A DNA stretch of 64,000 bases from contig NZ_SETE01000005.1 of NCBI RefSeq assembly GCF_004152935.1, positions 186,001-250,000 of the forward strand. The letters are read 5' to 3'. Positions 9,138 to 17,991 of this stretch are shown here, piece after piece. Every line of letters begins with the position of its first letter. Position 1 is the stretch's first letter. The position numbers and the translations under genes are program-made. The stretch is from Brumimicrobium glaciale. GTDB lineage: Bacteria; Bacteroidota; Bacteroidia; Flavobacteriales_D; Crocinitomicaceae. The notes under the pieces were generated by a model, which saw only the letters and a program-made list of their open reading frames with translations, made no database searches and was not told where the DNA came from.

Positions 9138-10442
9138 TTATACCCTTCGGATATCTGCTCCTAAATTATTCAATCGAATATCGATGTCTTGATATCCTCT
9201 GTCGATTTGTTCAATGTTGTGAATTACACTTTTTCCTTCGGCAGATAAAGCAGCAATCAATAACGAAACTCCTGCTCTAATGTCTGGAGAAGTCATTTGA
9301 ATTCCACGCAATGCATTTTGTCTGTTCATTCCGATTACAGTTGCTCTGTGCGGATCACACAAGATAATTTGAGCACCCATGTCAATCAATTTATCCACAA
9401 AGAACAAACGTGATTCGAACATTCTTTGGTGAATTAAAACACTTCCTTTTGCTTGCGTTGCAACAACCAAAACGATACTCAAAAGATCTGGAGTAAATCC
9501 TGGCCAAGGTGCATCAGAAACAGTTAAAATTGAACCATCAATAAAAGTATCAATTTCATAAGACTCCTGTGCTGGAACGAAAATATCATCTCCACGGCGC
9601 TCTAGTTTTATACCTAATCTTTTGAAGATGGTTGGTATAATTCCAAGGTGCTCGTATCCGACATCTTTAATTGTAATTTCAGATTGAGTCATAGCCGCCA
9701 ATCCAATAAAACTTCCAATCTCAATCATATCAGGAAGAATTCTGTGGTAACAACCAGCCAATTCTTTTACTCCTTCAATGTGCAATAAATTACTTCCAAT
9801 TCCTGTGATGTTCGCTCCCATATTGTTGAGCATTTTACACAATTGTTGTAAATAAGGCTCACACGCTGCGTTGTATATTGTTGTTTTACCTTTTGCTAAA
9901 GAAGCGGCCATTACAATGTTTGCTGTTCCAGTAACAGAAGCTTCATCCATGTGAATGTAAACTCCTTCTAACTTTTTAGCCTCTACTGTATAGAAGTGTT
10001 CTTTAGAATCAAAATTGAAGTTAGCTCCTAATTTAATAAGACCTTCAAAATGCGTATCTAATCTTCTTCTTCCAATTTTATCTCCACCCGGTTTTGGCAT
10101 AAAAGCTTTACCAAAGCGCGATAATAATGGACCAATAATCATAACAGAACCTCTTAATCCACTTGCGCGTTCTTTAAAATCTTTTGACTTTAAATAATCA
10201 AGATTTAAATCTTTCGCTTGAAAAATATAAGTTCCTTTTTCAACTTTCTCAATCTTAACTCCCATTGCTTGGAGCAAACTGATTAGTTTATTGACATCAA
10301 TAATATCGGGAAGATTTGAAATAGTTACCTTTTCGGGAGTTAATAAAACTGCACAAAGAATTTGCAAAGCTTCGTTTTTTGCCCCTTGTGGAATAACTTC
10401 TCCTTTTAGTTTTTTACCTCCATGAATCTCGAATGATGCCAT
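9138..10442 (-). CDS. murA: UDP-N-acetylglucosamine 1-carboxyvinyltransferase
   Basis: A 434-residue enolpyruvyl transferase, the first committed step of peptidoglycan synthesis (phosphoenolpyruvate + UDP-GlcNAc). The substrate-binding K22-N23 pair is present in QGAKNEAL. In the active-site loop the sequence is KPGGDKIGRRR, so the catalytic Cys of E. coli (C115) is Asp here (D121). This substitution is known from naturally fosfomycin-insensitive MurA enzymes such as those of Mycobacterium and Chlamydia. The C-terminal half includes DAPWPGFTPDLLS. The gene follows DUF4290 with a 5-bp gap, a pairing common in Bacteroidota. Confidence 0.95.
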   Translation of the reverse strand: MASFEIHGGKKLKGEVIPQGAKNEALQILCAVLLTPEKVTISNLPDIIDVNKLISLLQAMGVKIEKVEKGTYIFQAKDLNLDYLKSKDFKERASGLRGSVMIIGPLLSRFGKAFMPKPGGDKIGRRRLDTHFEGLIKLGANFNFDSKEHFYTVEAKKLEGVYIHMDEASVTGTANIVMAASLAKGKTTIYNAACEPYLQQLCKMLNNMGANITGIGSNLLHIEGVKELAGCYHRILPDMIEIGSFIGLAAMTQSEITIKDVGYEHLGIIPTIFKRLGIKLERRGDDIFVPAQESYEIDTFIDGSILTVSDAPWPGFTPDLLSIVLVVATQAKGSVLIHQRMFESRLFFVDKLIDMGAQIILCDPHRATVIGMNRQNALRGIQMTSPDIRAGVSLLIAALSAEGKSVIHNIEQIDRGYQDIDIRLNNLGADIRRV

Positions 10443-10447
10443 AATAA

Positions 10448-11071
10448 TTATTTTCTACGTTTTTTTTGCTTATGCTTTTTTATTGGTTTCTTAGGCGCAA
10501 CTCCTACTTGCTTCAAAATTGTATTGGTAGGTTTTAACAAACTAATATCTGTCAATTTTAACTTCCCTCCAGACAACTCTTTCAAATGAGAAGTAATTGC
10601 ACTGTTTTCCACATTTTGCGTGTGAAAAGTAAGATAATTTTTCTTCAGTAAGTTAGCTAAAAGTTCCGTTAAGTATTCTTGTTCCTCAACATCTTCATTC
10701 TCTGAAGCTTCCTCTATCATTTTCTCAGCATAAAAACCAAAATGACCATACTTGCTTTTATTGCGAGGATAGTTCATGATTTTTGGACGCTCAGATAACG
10801 ATTCAGGTTCTGGAATTTCGTACGGAGAATCCACATCAATTTCAAAATTACTCATGATGTACATGTGCGTCCATAATTTATGAGTATAATCTTCAACATC
10901 TCTAAGATGCGGATTTAATTGCCCCATAACGTCAATAATGGCGCGTGCAGCAAGGTTACGTTCTTCTCTAGATTCAATTTTCTTTGCATAATTGATCATG
11001 TTCTGAACATTCCTTCCATATTCCTGAATATGTAATTGAGCCCGTTCAGTGTTATACGAAAGGGCATTCAT
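10448..11071 (-). CDS. DUF4290 domain protein
   Basis: A 207-residue, largely alpha-helical soluble protein beginning MNALSYNTERAQLHIQEYGR. This N-terminus and the IIDVMGQLNPHLRD segment mark the Bacteroidota-specific DUF4290 family. The end is very basic (KKPIKKHKQKKRRK), suggesting nucleic-acid or membrane contact. The frame can be extended to a TTG at 11086, but the ATG at 11071 is the likely start. It is five bases upstream of murA on the same strand and so probably shares its mRNA. Function unknown; the link to cell-wall synthesis is by context only. Confidence 0.85.
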   Translation of the reverse strand: MNALSYNTERAQLHIQEYGRNVQNMINYAKKIESREERNLAARAIIDVMGQLNPHLRDVEDYTHKLWTHMYIMSNFEIDVDSPYEIPEPESLSERPKIMNYPRNKSKYGHFGFYAEKMIEEASENEDVEEQEYLTELLANLLKKNYLTFHTQNVENSAITSHLKELSGGKLKLTDISLLKPTNTILKQVGVAPKKPIKKHKQKKRRK

Positions 11072-11131
11072 TGTGTATTCTTCCAAATGAATTTGTTTTA
11101 AATTAAGATAAAATCTTTAGTAGGTACTGGA

Positions 11132-11233
11132 TTATCCAAAAAACACTATTGCTAAAATAACTCCCATCAAAAAGATAGTATAAAGCGTTCCTAATGCAAC
11201 GGTAGAATCATCGAAATATTTTCTATTAGACAT
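11132..11233 (-). CDS. 33-residue single-pass membrane protein
   Basis: ATG at 11233 starts MSNRKYFDDSTVALG, followed by one hydrophobic helix (LYTIFLMGVILAIVFFG) reaching the C-terminus. Such short charged-N/hydrophobic-C proteins often act as small subunits or regulators of membrane complexes. The frame could extend upstream, but the added residues do not resemble a natural N-terminus. It lies 60 bp upstream of the DUF4290-murA pair on the same strand. No family recognised; its reality rests on the clean amphiphilic layout. Confidence 0.5.
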   Translation of the reverse strand: MSNRKYFDDSTVALGTLYTIFLMGVILAIVFFG

Positions 11234-11473
11234 AATATTATTGTTTTGTTGTAAAAATAGTAAATCTAATTTAAATTCTGTGATGAAAGTCGGACATGTT
11301 GGAGTTTTTTTAACGGAAACCAGTTTAGGCGTGAAAATCATGCGTTATCTATTCAATTAAAAAAACAGAATTCCCAACGCTAAAGCTGTGTGACAGAGAA
11401 AGCAAAGGTTGAGTCTTGATGATTTTTTTCTTCCGATGACGACTCTTCTTTGTTTTCATGTTTATACCCTTTA

Positions 11474-11499
11474 AAACGTCTTATCTGGATAAGACGTTT
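11474..11499 (-). terminator. Terminator of the lipoprotein gene
   Basis: Perfect 12-bp inverted repeat (11474-11485 and 11488-11499, AAACGTCTTATC) immediately after the stop of the lipoprotein gene at 11502. On the minus strand the stem ends in GTTT followed by AAAG rather than a long T run, so it may be a weak terminator. Confidence 0.55.
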
Positions 11500-11501
11500 A
11501 G

Positions 11502-11879
11502 TTAATCCGCTAAAAAAATAACATCAGGCTTCGGAGCAATGCTTTTACGAATCAACTTCGCTCCTTTTTTCCACAATTGCCATTCTTCAACAACACCTGT
11601 TTCAAGTTGAACGACTAAATTATAATACATTTCTGTTTCTAATTTCACCTCATAACTAGCTTCAATCTTTTGCTTTGGAGAAGTAATCCAGAGCTTTCCG
11701 TTATCAAGCAACAACTCATACTCAGCTGCTGGCACAGTAATCGGCGAACCATTCATACTTACTTCATAAGCCTCTTGCACTCCATGGTATGTCCCTAAAT
11801 ATTTTCTAGGAAATAAATTACTTGTACTACAAGAAAATAAGAACATAAAAAGGATTCCGAGAAGTAAGATTTTTTTCAT
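11502..11879 (-). CDS. Small putative lipoprotein
   Basis: A 125-residue protein with a lipoprotein signal peptide ending in the lipobox LFSC (Cys at residue 17). The mature part (YLGTYHGVQEAYEVSM, then several short beta-strands) resembles small lipocalin- or META-like beta-rich lipoproteins that are common in Bacteroidota. No precise family recognised. It is transcribed alone, with a hairpin after its stop. Confidence 0.7.
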   Translation of the reverse strand: MKKILLLGILFMFLFSCSTSNLFPRKYLGTYHGVQEAYEVSMNGSPITVPAAEYELLLDNGKLWITSPKQKIEASYEVKLETEMYYNLVVQLETGVVEEWQLWKKGAKLIRKSIAPKPDVIFLAD

Positions 11880-12202
11880 TTGAAGATTTTAGATTGCCAA
11901 GTTAAAAATTAAATCTTTAGTTACTTTAAATTGAAGTAGAAAAATGATTGAAGGATTCAAGGATTCAAAAAATAAAAAACTAAAAGATTGATGACTTATA
12001 GATTTTCAAATTAACAAATAAGCAAAAACACAAATTAAGTAATTAACGAATTTACAGATTTACAATTCAACGAATCAACAAAATAACAACCATAAAGCAA
12101 AGCTACTCAAAGAACTCTCATTCCATGTGGATAATTAAGTCTTAAGTGATAGTCCAATTCAATAAAAAAAGGACTATTTTTACCCTTTAAAATTCACAAA
12201 TC
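11880..12202. other. Gene-free interval between divergent lipoprotein and thyA genes
   Basis: About 320 bp, strongly A-rich, with loosely repeated AACAAATT/AACGAATT words. It must hold the promoters of the divergent lipoprotein gene and thyA. A possible -7 element (TATTTTTA, one mismatch from the consensus) lies about 30 bp before thyA. No ORF or hairpin of note. Confidence 0.45.
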
Positions 12203-12997
12203 ATGGAGCAATATCATCATCTTTTAAAGCACATACTTGATAACGGAACAGATCGAGGCGATAGAACAGGAACGGGAACAAGATCCGTTTTTGGTCACCA
12301 AATGCGTTTTGATTTAAGCAAAGGTTTTCCTGTTATTACAACGAAAAAACTGCATTTAAGATCGATTATCCATGAATTGCTTTGGTTTATTACTGGTGAT
12401 ACCAACATTAAATATTTAAAGGACAATAAAGTTTCTATTTGGGACGAATGGGCAGATGAAAACGGTGATTTAGGTCCTGTTTATGGTCACCAATGGCGTT
12501 CTTGGCCAGATGGAAAAGGGGGAACAATTGATCAGATTTCAAATTTGGTGGAGCAATTAAAAACCAATCCAAATTCGAGAAGACATATTGTAAGTGCTTG
12601 GAATGTGGCAGATGTTGAAAAGATGGCTTTACCTCCATGTCATTTATTGTTTCAATTTTATGTTGCCGATGGAAAATTAAGTTGTCAATTGTACCAGCGT
12701 TCAGCGGATACTTTCTTAGGAGTTCCATTCAATATTGCGAGTTATGCATTATTCACAATGATGATGGCACAAGTTTGTGATTTAGAACCAGGTGAATTCA
12801 TCCATACTTTTGGTGATACGCATTTGTATTCTAATCACTTCGAACAAGCAGAATTGCAACTTTCAAGAGAGATTTTACCTTTGCCAACAATGAAAATAAA
12901 TCCTGAGGTAAAAAGTATTTTCGATTTCAAATATGAAGATTTTGAATTGGTAGGTTATGAACCGCATCCACATATTAAAGCTAAAGTTGCAATCTAA
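12203..12997 (+). CDS. thyA: Thymidylate synthase
   Basis: A 264-residue enzyme, the same length as E. coli ThyA. It converts dUMP to dTMP using methylene-tetrahydrofolate. The catalytic cysteine is C146 in [12 protein letters not shown], and the conserved N-terminal [18 protein letters not shown] and the [17 protein letters not shown] dUMP-binding segment are intact. It is followed after 12 bp by folA, which regenerates the dihydrofolate this reaction produces, and then topB, so an operon is likely. Confidence 0.97.
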   Translation: MEQYHHLLKHILDNGTDRGDRTGTGTRSVFGHQMRFDLSKGFPVITTKKLHLRSIIHELLWFITGDTNIKYLKDNKVSIWDEWADENGDLGPVYGHQWRSWPDGKGGTIDQISNLVEQLKTNPNSRRHIVSAWNVADVEKMALPPCHLLFQFYVADGKLSCQLYQRSADTFLGVPFNIASYALFTMMMAQVCDLEPGEFIHTFGDTHLYSNHFEQAELQLSREILPLPTMKINPEVKSIFDFKYEDFELVGYEPHPHIKAKVAI

Positions 12998-13009
12998 AAC
13001 TGTTCGATT

Positions 13010-13513
13010 ATGAAATGTACGCTGATTGTAGCCATGGGAAAACACCGAGAGATCGGGAAGGACAATGATTTATTGTGGAAATTACCGCGAGACATGAAGT
13101 TTTTTAAGGAAACTACTGAAGGTCACACTGTGGTAATGGGCAGAAAAAACTGGGAATCTATTCCAGAAAAATTTCGTCCACTTCCAAACCGTAAGAATAT
13201 CGTGATATCAAGAAATCCTGATTATAAAGCGGAAGGAGCAGTTCTTATTTCTGATTTAAAAGAAATATCGGAACATTACAATGCTGATTCAGATAAAAAA
13301 TGCTTTATCATTGGTGGAGCACAAATTTATAAATTGGCTTTAGAAGCTGATTTAATTGATGAAATGCTCATTACTCATGTGGATGAAACTTTTGAAGCTG
13401 ATACTTATTTTCCTTTTGTAGATTGGGAAGGTTGGGTAGAAGAAGATCTCATCGGATATGAAAAAGATGAAAAGAATCCACACGCGTTTATAGTAACAAA
13501 ATATACCCGTTAA
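13010..13513 (+). CDS. folA: Dihydrofolate reductase
   Basis: A 167-residue NADPH-dependent reductase that returns dihydrofolate to tetrahydrofolate, closing the cycle with ThyA. The family signature NDLLWKLPRDMKFF includes the catalytic acid D28, followed by VVMGRKNWESIP and the cofactor-binding FIIGGAQIYKLAL motif. The stop is followed 3 bp later by the topB start, so translation may be coupled. Confidence 0.96.
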   Translation: MKCTLIVAMGKHREIGKDNDLLWKLPRDMKFFKETTEGHTVVMGRKNWESIPEKFRPLPNRKNIVISRNPDYKAEGAVLISDLKEISEHYNADSDKKCFIIGGAQIYKLALEADLIDEMLITHVDETFEADTYFPFVDWEGWVEEDLIGYEKDEKNPHAFIVTKYTR

Positions 13514-13516
13514 ATC

Positions 13517-15646
13517 ATGAAAGTTTGCATTGCTGAGAAACCGAGTGTCGCAAAAGACATTGCTAATACAATTGGGGCAACCCAGCGTAAAGACGGTTAC
13601 TATGAAGGCAATGGATATCAAGTCACTTGGACTTATGGACATCTTTGCACATTAAAAGAACCTAGAGATTACGTTGAAGATTGGCGCTATTGGAATTTGA
13701 GACATTTGCCGATGGTTCCTTCAAAATTTGGAGTAAAAGTCATCGAAGACGATGGAATTCAACGTCAATTCCATATTGTAAAAAGATTATTATGTGCAGC
13801 TTCTGAAATCATAAATTGTGGGGATGCTGGACAAGAAGGAGAAGTAATTCAGCGATGGGTTTTTCTTAAATCGGGAACAAAAGCACCTGTCAAAAGATTA
13901 TGGATTAGTTCACTGACCGAAGAAGCAATTAAGGAGGGATTTGCCAATTTAAAAGATGGAAAACAATTCGATAACTTATATGCTGCTGGAAGTGCAAGAT
14001 CGATTGGTGACTGGCTTCTTGGAATAAATGCAACACGCTTATTTACCAAGAAATTCGCTTTACAAAGACAAGTGCTTTCTATTGGAAGAGTTCAAACTCC
14101 TACTCTAGCAATGATTGTTAATCGACACTTGGAAATTGAAAACTTTAAATCACAAGACTATTGGGAATTGCGAACTATTTATCGTGAAACCGAATTCAAC
14201 AGTGTATTAAGTAAGATAAAGAAGCAAGAAAAAGCCGAATATGCTTTGAGTAAAATCAAAGATGAGCCTTTTGAAATCACTTCATTTGAACAAAAAGAAG
14301 GAAAAGAAAAGCCACCAAGATTATTTGACTTGACAGCTTTACAAGTAGAAGCCAATAAAAAACAAGGTTATTCTGCGGATCAAACATTGAAGTTAATTCA
14401 AAGTTTATACGAGAAGAAATTGGTGACTTATCCGCGTGTTGATACTACGTATTTACCCGATGATGTCTATCCTAAGATTCCAGGGATTTTACAAAATTTG
14501 ACTTATTATTCTGAATTAACTGCGCCATTATTGCAGAAAAAACTTCCGAAAAGTAAACAAGTATTTGACAATAAAAAAGTGACGGATCACCATGCTATTA
14601 TTCCAACTGGAGTAAAAGTGAGTGGCGTTACTGCTGAAGAACAAAAAATTTACGATACGATAACACGCCGTTTTATTTCTGTTTTTTATCCGGACTGTAT
14701 CGTGAGTAACACAACAGTTTTGGGAGAAGTTTTAAAACTAGAATTCAAAGCAACTGGAAAACAGATTTTATCTCCAGGATGGCGAATGGTTTATCAAAAA
14801 GACGATTCAAAATCTAAAAATAAGGATGAAAACTTGATGCCTGTTTTTGTGAAAGGTGAAAAAGGTCCACACGAAGCAAGAATAGATCAAAAGCAAACTT
14901 CTCCGCCAAAACCATTCACAGAAGCGACTTTGTTGCGTGCAATGGAAACTGCCGGACGACAAGTTGACAATGAGGAAGCGCGTGAATTAATGAAAGACAA
15001 CGGAATTGGTCGACCTTCTACGCGAGCAAATATTATTGAAACACTTTTCAGAAGACGTTATATTGAACGTTCCAAGAAAAATATTCTCGCAACACATACA
15101 GGAATTGATTTAATTCAAGTCATTGATAACGAAACGTTGAAATCCCCAGAATTAACAGGAGATTGGGAACGTAAGTTACGATTAATTGAAAAAGGTGAAT
15201 ATGAACCTGCTCAATTCAAACAAGAGTTGATTGAAATGGTAGTGAATCTGACCAACGAAGTATTGTTCAATACAGGAGAGAAAGCCATTCGAATTTTGGA
15301 TGATACCAAAAAAGAAGAAAAAGAAGAGAAAAAAGACCAGCCGAAAAAACCTAGAGCCAAGACTGTAAAAGTTGAAATTACCGAACTAGCATGTCCGAGT
15401 TGTAAAAAAGAAGGATTTTTAGAAGGAAAAAAAGCTTTCGGCTGCGCACATTATAAAGAAGGTTGTAAATTTGTGATTCCATTTGAATTTATGGGGAAAA
15501 AGTTAAGCAACAAACAGTTGAATGACTTGATTACAAAAGGAAAAACAACTAAAATTAAAGGATTTAAAAAATTAGGAAGCGAAGAAGGAATTGATGGAAA
15601 ACTAGAATTAACCTCAGATTTCAACGTGACTTTAAATTTAGACTAA
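13517..15646 (+). CDS. topB: DNA topoisomerase III (type IA)
   Basis: A 709-residue type IA topoisomerase. The Toprim domain begins MKVCIAEKPSVAKDIA and holds the acidic metal site INCGDAGQEGE. In place of the usual DxD it reads D-A-G, a variant seen in topoisomerase III-like proteins. The active-site tyrosine is Y305 in TYPRVDTTYL, preceded by the IGRVQTPTL motif. A lysine-rich linker leads to a C-terminal zinc ribbon (CPSCKK...CAHYKEGC), and the tail again has the fold expected of a topoisomerase C-terminal repeat. It resolves recombination and replication intermediates. It sits 3 bp after folA. Confidence 0.92.
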   Translation: MKVCIAEKPSVAKDIANTIGATQRKDGYYEGNGYQVTWTYGHLCTLKEPRDYVEDWRYWNLRHLPMVPSKFGVKVIEDDGIQRQFHIVKRLLCAASEIINCGDAGQEGEVIQRWVFLKSGTKAPVKRLWISSLTEEAIKEGFANLKDGKQFDNLYAAGSARSIGDWLLGINATRLFTKKFALQRQVLSIGRVQTPTLAMIVNRHLEIENFKSQDYWELRTIYRETEFNSVLSKIKKQEKAEYALSKIKDEPFEITSFEQKEGKEKPPRLFDLTALQVEANKKQGYSADQTLKLIQSLYEKKLVTYPRVDTTYLPDDVYPKIPGILQNLTYYSELTAPLLQKKLPKSKQVFDNKKVTDHHAIIPTGVKVSGVTAEEQKIYDTITRRFISVFYPDCIVSNTTVLGEVLKLEFKATGKQILSPGWRMVYQKDDSKSKNKDENLMPVFVKGEKGPHEARIDQKQTSPPKPFTEATLLRAMETAGRQVDNEEARELMKDNGIGRPSTRANIIETLFRRRYIERSKKNILATHTGIDLIQVIDNETLKSPELTGDWERKLRLIEKGEYEPAQFKQELIEMVVNLTNEVLFNTGEKAIRILDDTKKEEKEEKKDQPKKPRAKTVKVEITELACPSCKKEGFLEGKKAFGCAHYKEGCKFVIPFEFMGKKLSNKQLNDLITKGKTTKIKGFKKLGSEEGIDGKLELTSDFNVTLNLD

Positions 15647-15650
15647 AAAG

Positions 15651-15742
15651 ACTTTAGATGTTAGAACTTTAGATGTTAGATGTTAGACATTAGACACTAG
15701 AGGTTAGATGTTAGACACTAGATGTTAGACTTTAGATGTTAT
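15651..15742. repeat. Degenerate short tandem repeat
   Basis: About eight imperfect head-to-tail copies of a 7-14 bp word (TTAGATGTTAGAC and variants such as TTAGACACTAGA) directly after topB. No coding potential. The short, variable unit suggests slippage-type expansion. Confidence 0.75.
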
Positions 15743-15840
15743 AGCCAGATTTACTAGTGCCGATGGTTTATCGGAGCATAGTTTTAACTAATTTTGAAAC
15801 CAATAAAATTCGATTAAAAGCAATTTAAACAATATTTAAA

Positions 15841-16509
15841 ATGATTAGAATAGCACTTTCCGTAATAACATTAGCCATATTAATTTTCTTTCATAATTCA
15901 ATTATTTCTTTTGGATTAAACATTCGTTTGTCTTTCACATTTTCGAAGATTCTGCCTTATATGTTAGAGTTTTTCGCTGTATGTTTAATTATTTTCAATG
16001 TTTACCGTCAGTATTTAATGGGAACATCACTTACCATTAGAAGATTAGTAAGTATTCTTATTCTCTTTGGTGGATCAGGAATCGCATTTGCTGTAAACCC
16101 AATTTACGAAGGAGATTTTAGTCACCAATACAGAGAAATCTCATTAGCCGGCGAAAATGCAGATACTTTTCAACATGGGCTCACAATGATTGCACTTCCG
16201 GGATGTCCTTTTTGCTTTGAGAAATTGGAAGAAATGAAAAGAGTAAAAGCAATTTATCCAACATTGCCAATGTATGTTTTGGTAATAAATGATGATGAAT
16301 TAGCAGCGGAAAGTTACAGAGAAGCAAGCGAAGGAATGATTGAAGTAGCGTTATTTCCAGAATCAACATTATTGAGAACGATAATTCAAGATGGATATCC
16401 GAATTTGATGTATAAGCCTGGTGAAAATGGCTCGCAGTTAATTAATTGGAGTAATAGTGGATTTGGAAGTGCTAGTTGGGATTATATACTTGAAGAGGAA
16501 GGGCTTTAA
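15841..16509 (+). CDS. Membrane-anchored thioredoxin-fold protein with CPFC motif
   Basis: A 222-residue protein with three predicted N-terminal transmembrane helices (about residues 1-25, 36-57 and 64-86). A domain outside or inside the membrane follows, starting near residue 100. It contains LPGCPFCFEKLEEM, a CxxC active site of the DsbA/glutaredoxin type, then MYVLVINDDE and a C-terminal YPNLMYKPGENG resembling the cis-Pro strand. A role in thiol-disulfide exchange at the membrane is likely; the partner is unknown. It has its own promoter region and is followed by an intergenic repeat. I do not recognise a named family. Confidence 0.65.
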   Translation: MIRIALSVITLAILIFFHNSIISFGLNIRLSFTFSKILPYMLEFFAVCLIIFNVYRQYLMGTSLTIRRLVSILILFGGSGIAFAVNPIYEGDFSHQYREISLAGENADTFQHGLTMIALPGCPFCFEKLEEMKRVKAIYPTLPMYVLVINDDELAAESYREASEGMIEVALFPESTLLRTIIQDGYPNLMYKPGENGSQLINWSNSGFGSASWDYILEEEGL

Positions 16510-16510
16510 G

Positions 16511-16700
16511 AAAGAAGAGAAGAATAACGCAGAGTTACGCAAAGGGGCGGAGTTTCGCAGAGAGCGCCTGCGGCACTTTTTTCATGAAAACATAGGATTG
16601 CATCCTATGTTGATATACACCACCCCGCTGGGGTTTTCTCTTACTTAGTGAAACCGCTTCTTCTTCTTCTCTGCGAAACTCTGCGTCATTCTTCCTCGTG
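16511..16700. repeat. Composite intergenic inverted repeat
   Basis: The ends are imperfect inverted copies of a CGCAGAG-rich sequence (16519-16545 against 16669-16695). The centre has a perfect 10-bp hairpin (16589-16598 and 16602-16611, AACATAGGAT). The right arm carries a TTC run next to TCTGCG, and the same combination recurs at 38254-38290. It separates the convergent thioredoxin-like and dinB genes and may act as a bidirectional stop. Confidence 0.7.
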
Positions 16701-16709
16701 GCACCGCCA

Positions 16710-17789
16710 CTACCATATAGTCAACTGCTGGCTCGCAATTTCAGAGTCTTCCGCCTCAAATCCACTTATCGAAACACCAATCAATCTCAAAGGCACACCT
16801 TCAACAATCGATTCATGTAAAATTTGATCTAATTTTTCACGGATTTCTACTTTGTCTGAAACGTAATTTGGTTCTGTGATGGAACGTGTTATCGTTTCGA
16901 ATTCGTAGTTTCTGATTTTTAAAGTCACTGAACGGCCTTTTCTACCATGACTTTCGTAGCGTGTCCACCATTTATCAAAAACTTGGGAGAATTTCTCGTT
17001 GATGTCGATTTCTCCAATTACGTCTTTAGAGAAGGTCATTTCTGCTCCAACGCTTTTTCTTACTCTCTCGGATTGAACTTCTCGGTGGTCTACTCCTCTT
17101 GCAATATCGTAAAGGAATCCTCCAGTTTTCCCGAATAATTGTTGTAATTCCCATTTGGAATAAGGTAACAAATCAACGCCTTTGAAAATGTCATTGGCTT
17201 TCATTTTTTCGGCAGTTACTTTTCCTACGCCAAAGAAATCTTCTATTGGAAGTTCTTCCATAAATGCGGCTCCTTGATCTGGAGTAATTACAAAAAGTCC
17301 ATCGGGTTTGTCTTGATCTGATGCAATCTTCGCTAAGAATTTATTGTAGGAAACTCCGGCAGATGCAATCAAATCCAATTCGTTGCGAATGTCGTTTTTG
17401 ATTTGCTGAGCAATTAAAGTAGCAGATCGCATTTCATATTTAGAATACGTTACATCTAAAAATGCTTCGTCCAATGAAAGTGGTTCTATTATTGGCGTGT
17501 ACCGACTAAATATCGCATTGATTTCCTTTGAAACCGCTTGATATTTCTCAAAAGTTGGTTTTACGAAAAGTAATGTTGGACATTTACGCAACGCCACACG
17601 TGAAGGCATAGCAGAACGAACACCAAATTTTCGAGCTTCGTAACTTGCTGCGGCAATCACTCCTCTTCCATCTGAACCACCAACTGCCAAAGGTTTTCCA
17701 CGCAATTCAGGATTATCGCGTTGTTCCACAGAAGCATAAAAAGCATCCATGTCAATATGAATTATTTTACGCGTTTCCTCCTTACTCAT
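16710..17789 (-). CDS. dinB: DNA polymerase IV (Y family)
   Basis: A 359-residue translesion polymerase. The Y-family core starts IIHIDMDAFYASVEQRD (catalytic Asp), and the second acidic motif is SLDEAFLD. The helix-hairpin-helix region (FGVGKVTAEKMK) and the little-finger domain follow. The ATG at 17789 overlaps the end of xseB by 8 bp; the longer frame would start with TTG at 17807. It is the last gene of an xseA-xseB-dinB operon, a grouping of repair enzymes. The C-terminus is short and lacks an obvious beta-clamp motif except for the terminal QQLTIW. Confidence 0.93.
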   Translation of the reverse strand: MSKEETRKIIHIDMDAFYASVEQRDNPELRGKPLAVGGSDGRGVIAAASYEARKFGVRSAMPSRVALRKCPTLLFVKPTFEKYQAVSKEINAIFSRYTPIIEPLSLDEAFLDVTYSKYEMRSATLIAQQIKNDIRNELDLIASAGVSYNKFLAKIASDQDKPDGLFVITPDQGAAFMEELPIEDFFGVGKVTAEKMKANDIFKGVDLLPYSKWELQQLFGKTGGFLYDIARGVDHREVQSERVRKSVGAEMTFSKDVIGEIDINEKFSQVFDKWWTRYESHGRKGRSVTLKIRNYEFETITRSITEPNYVSDKVEIREKLDQILHESIVEGVPLRLIGVSISGFEAEDSEIASQQLTIW

Positions 17790-17991
17790 TTTCCTCGTCT
17801 GGCGCAATTATGCGTTTGATATCCTCTTCGGTTTTGTCTAATTTCTTGCGACAAAAATCAACCAATTCTTTGGCTTCAATGACCGTTTCTGAAAGATTAT
17901 CGATTTTGATTTCTTTTAATTCTAATGCTCCCACGATTTCCTTCAATCTTTGAAGTGCCTCTTCGTAAGTGGTTTTATCAGTTATTTTCAT
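17782..17991 (-). CDS. xseB: Exodeoxyribonuclease VII small subunit
   Basis: A 69-residue helical protein with the family pattern TTYEEALQRLKEIVGALE. It forms the small subunit of exonuclease VII, which trims single-stranded DNA. It overlaps the end of xseA by 14 bp and the start of dinB by 8 bp, so the three genes are translationally linked. Confidence 0.92.
   Translation of the reverse strand: MKITDKTTYEEALQRLKEIVGALELKEIKIDNLSETVIEAKELVDFCRKKLDKTEEDIKRIIAPDEENE

Noticed and set aside
16710-17807. Start of dinB at 17807
   Set aside because: The codon there is TTG; the ATG at 17789 overlaps the xseB stop in the usual way and fits the family N-terminus.
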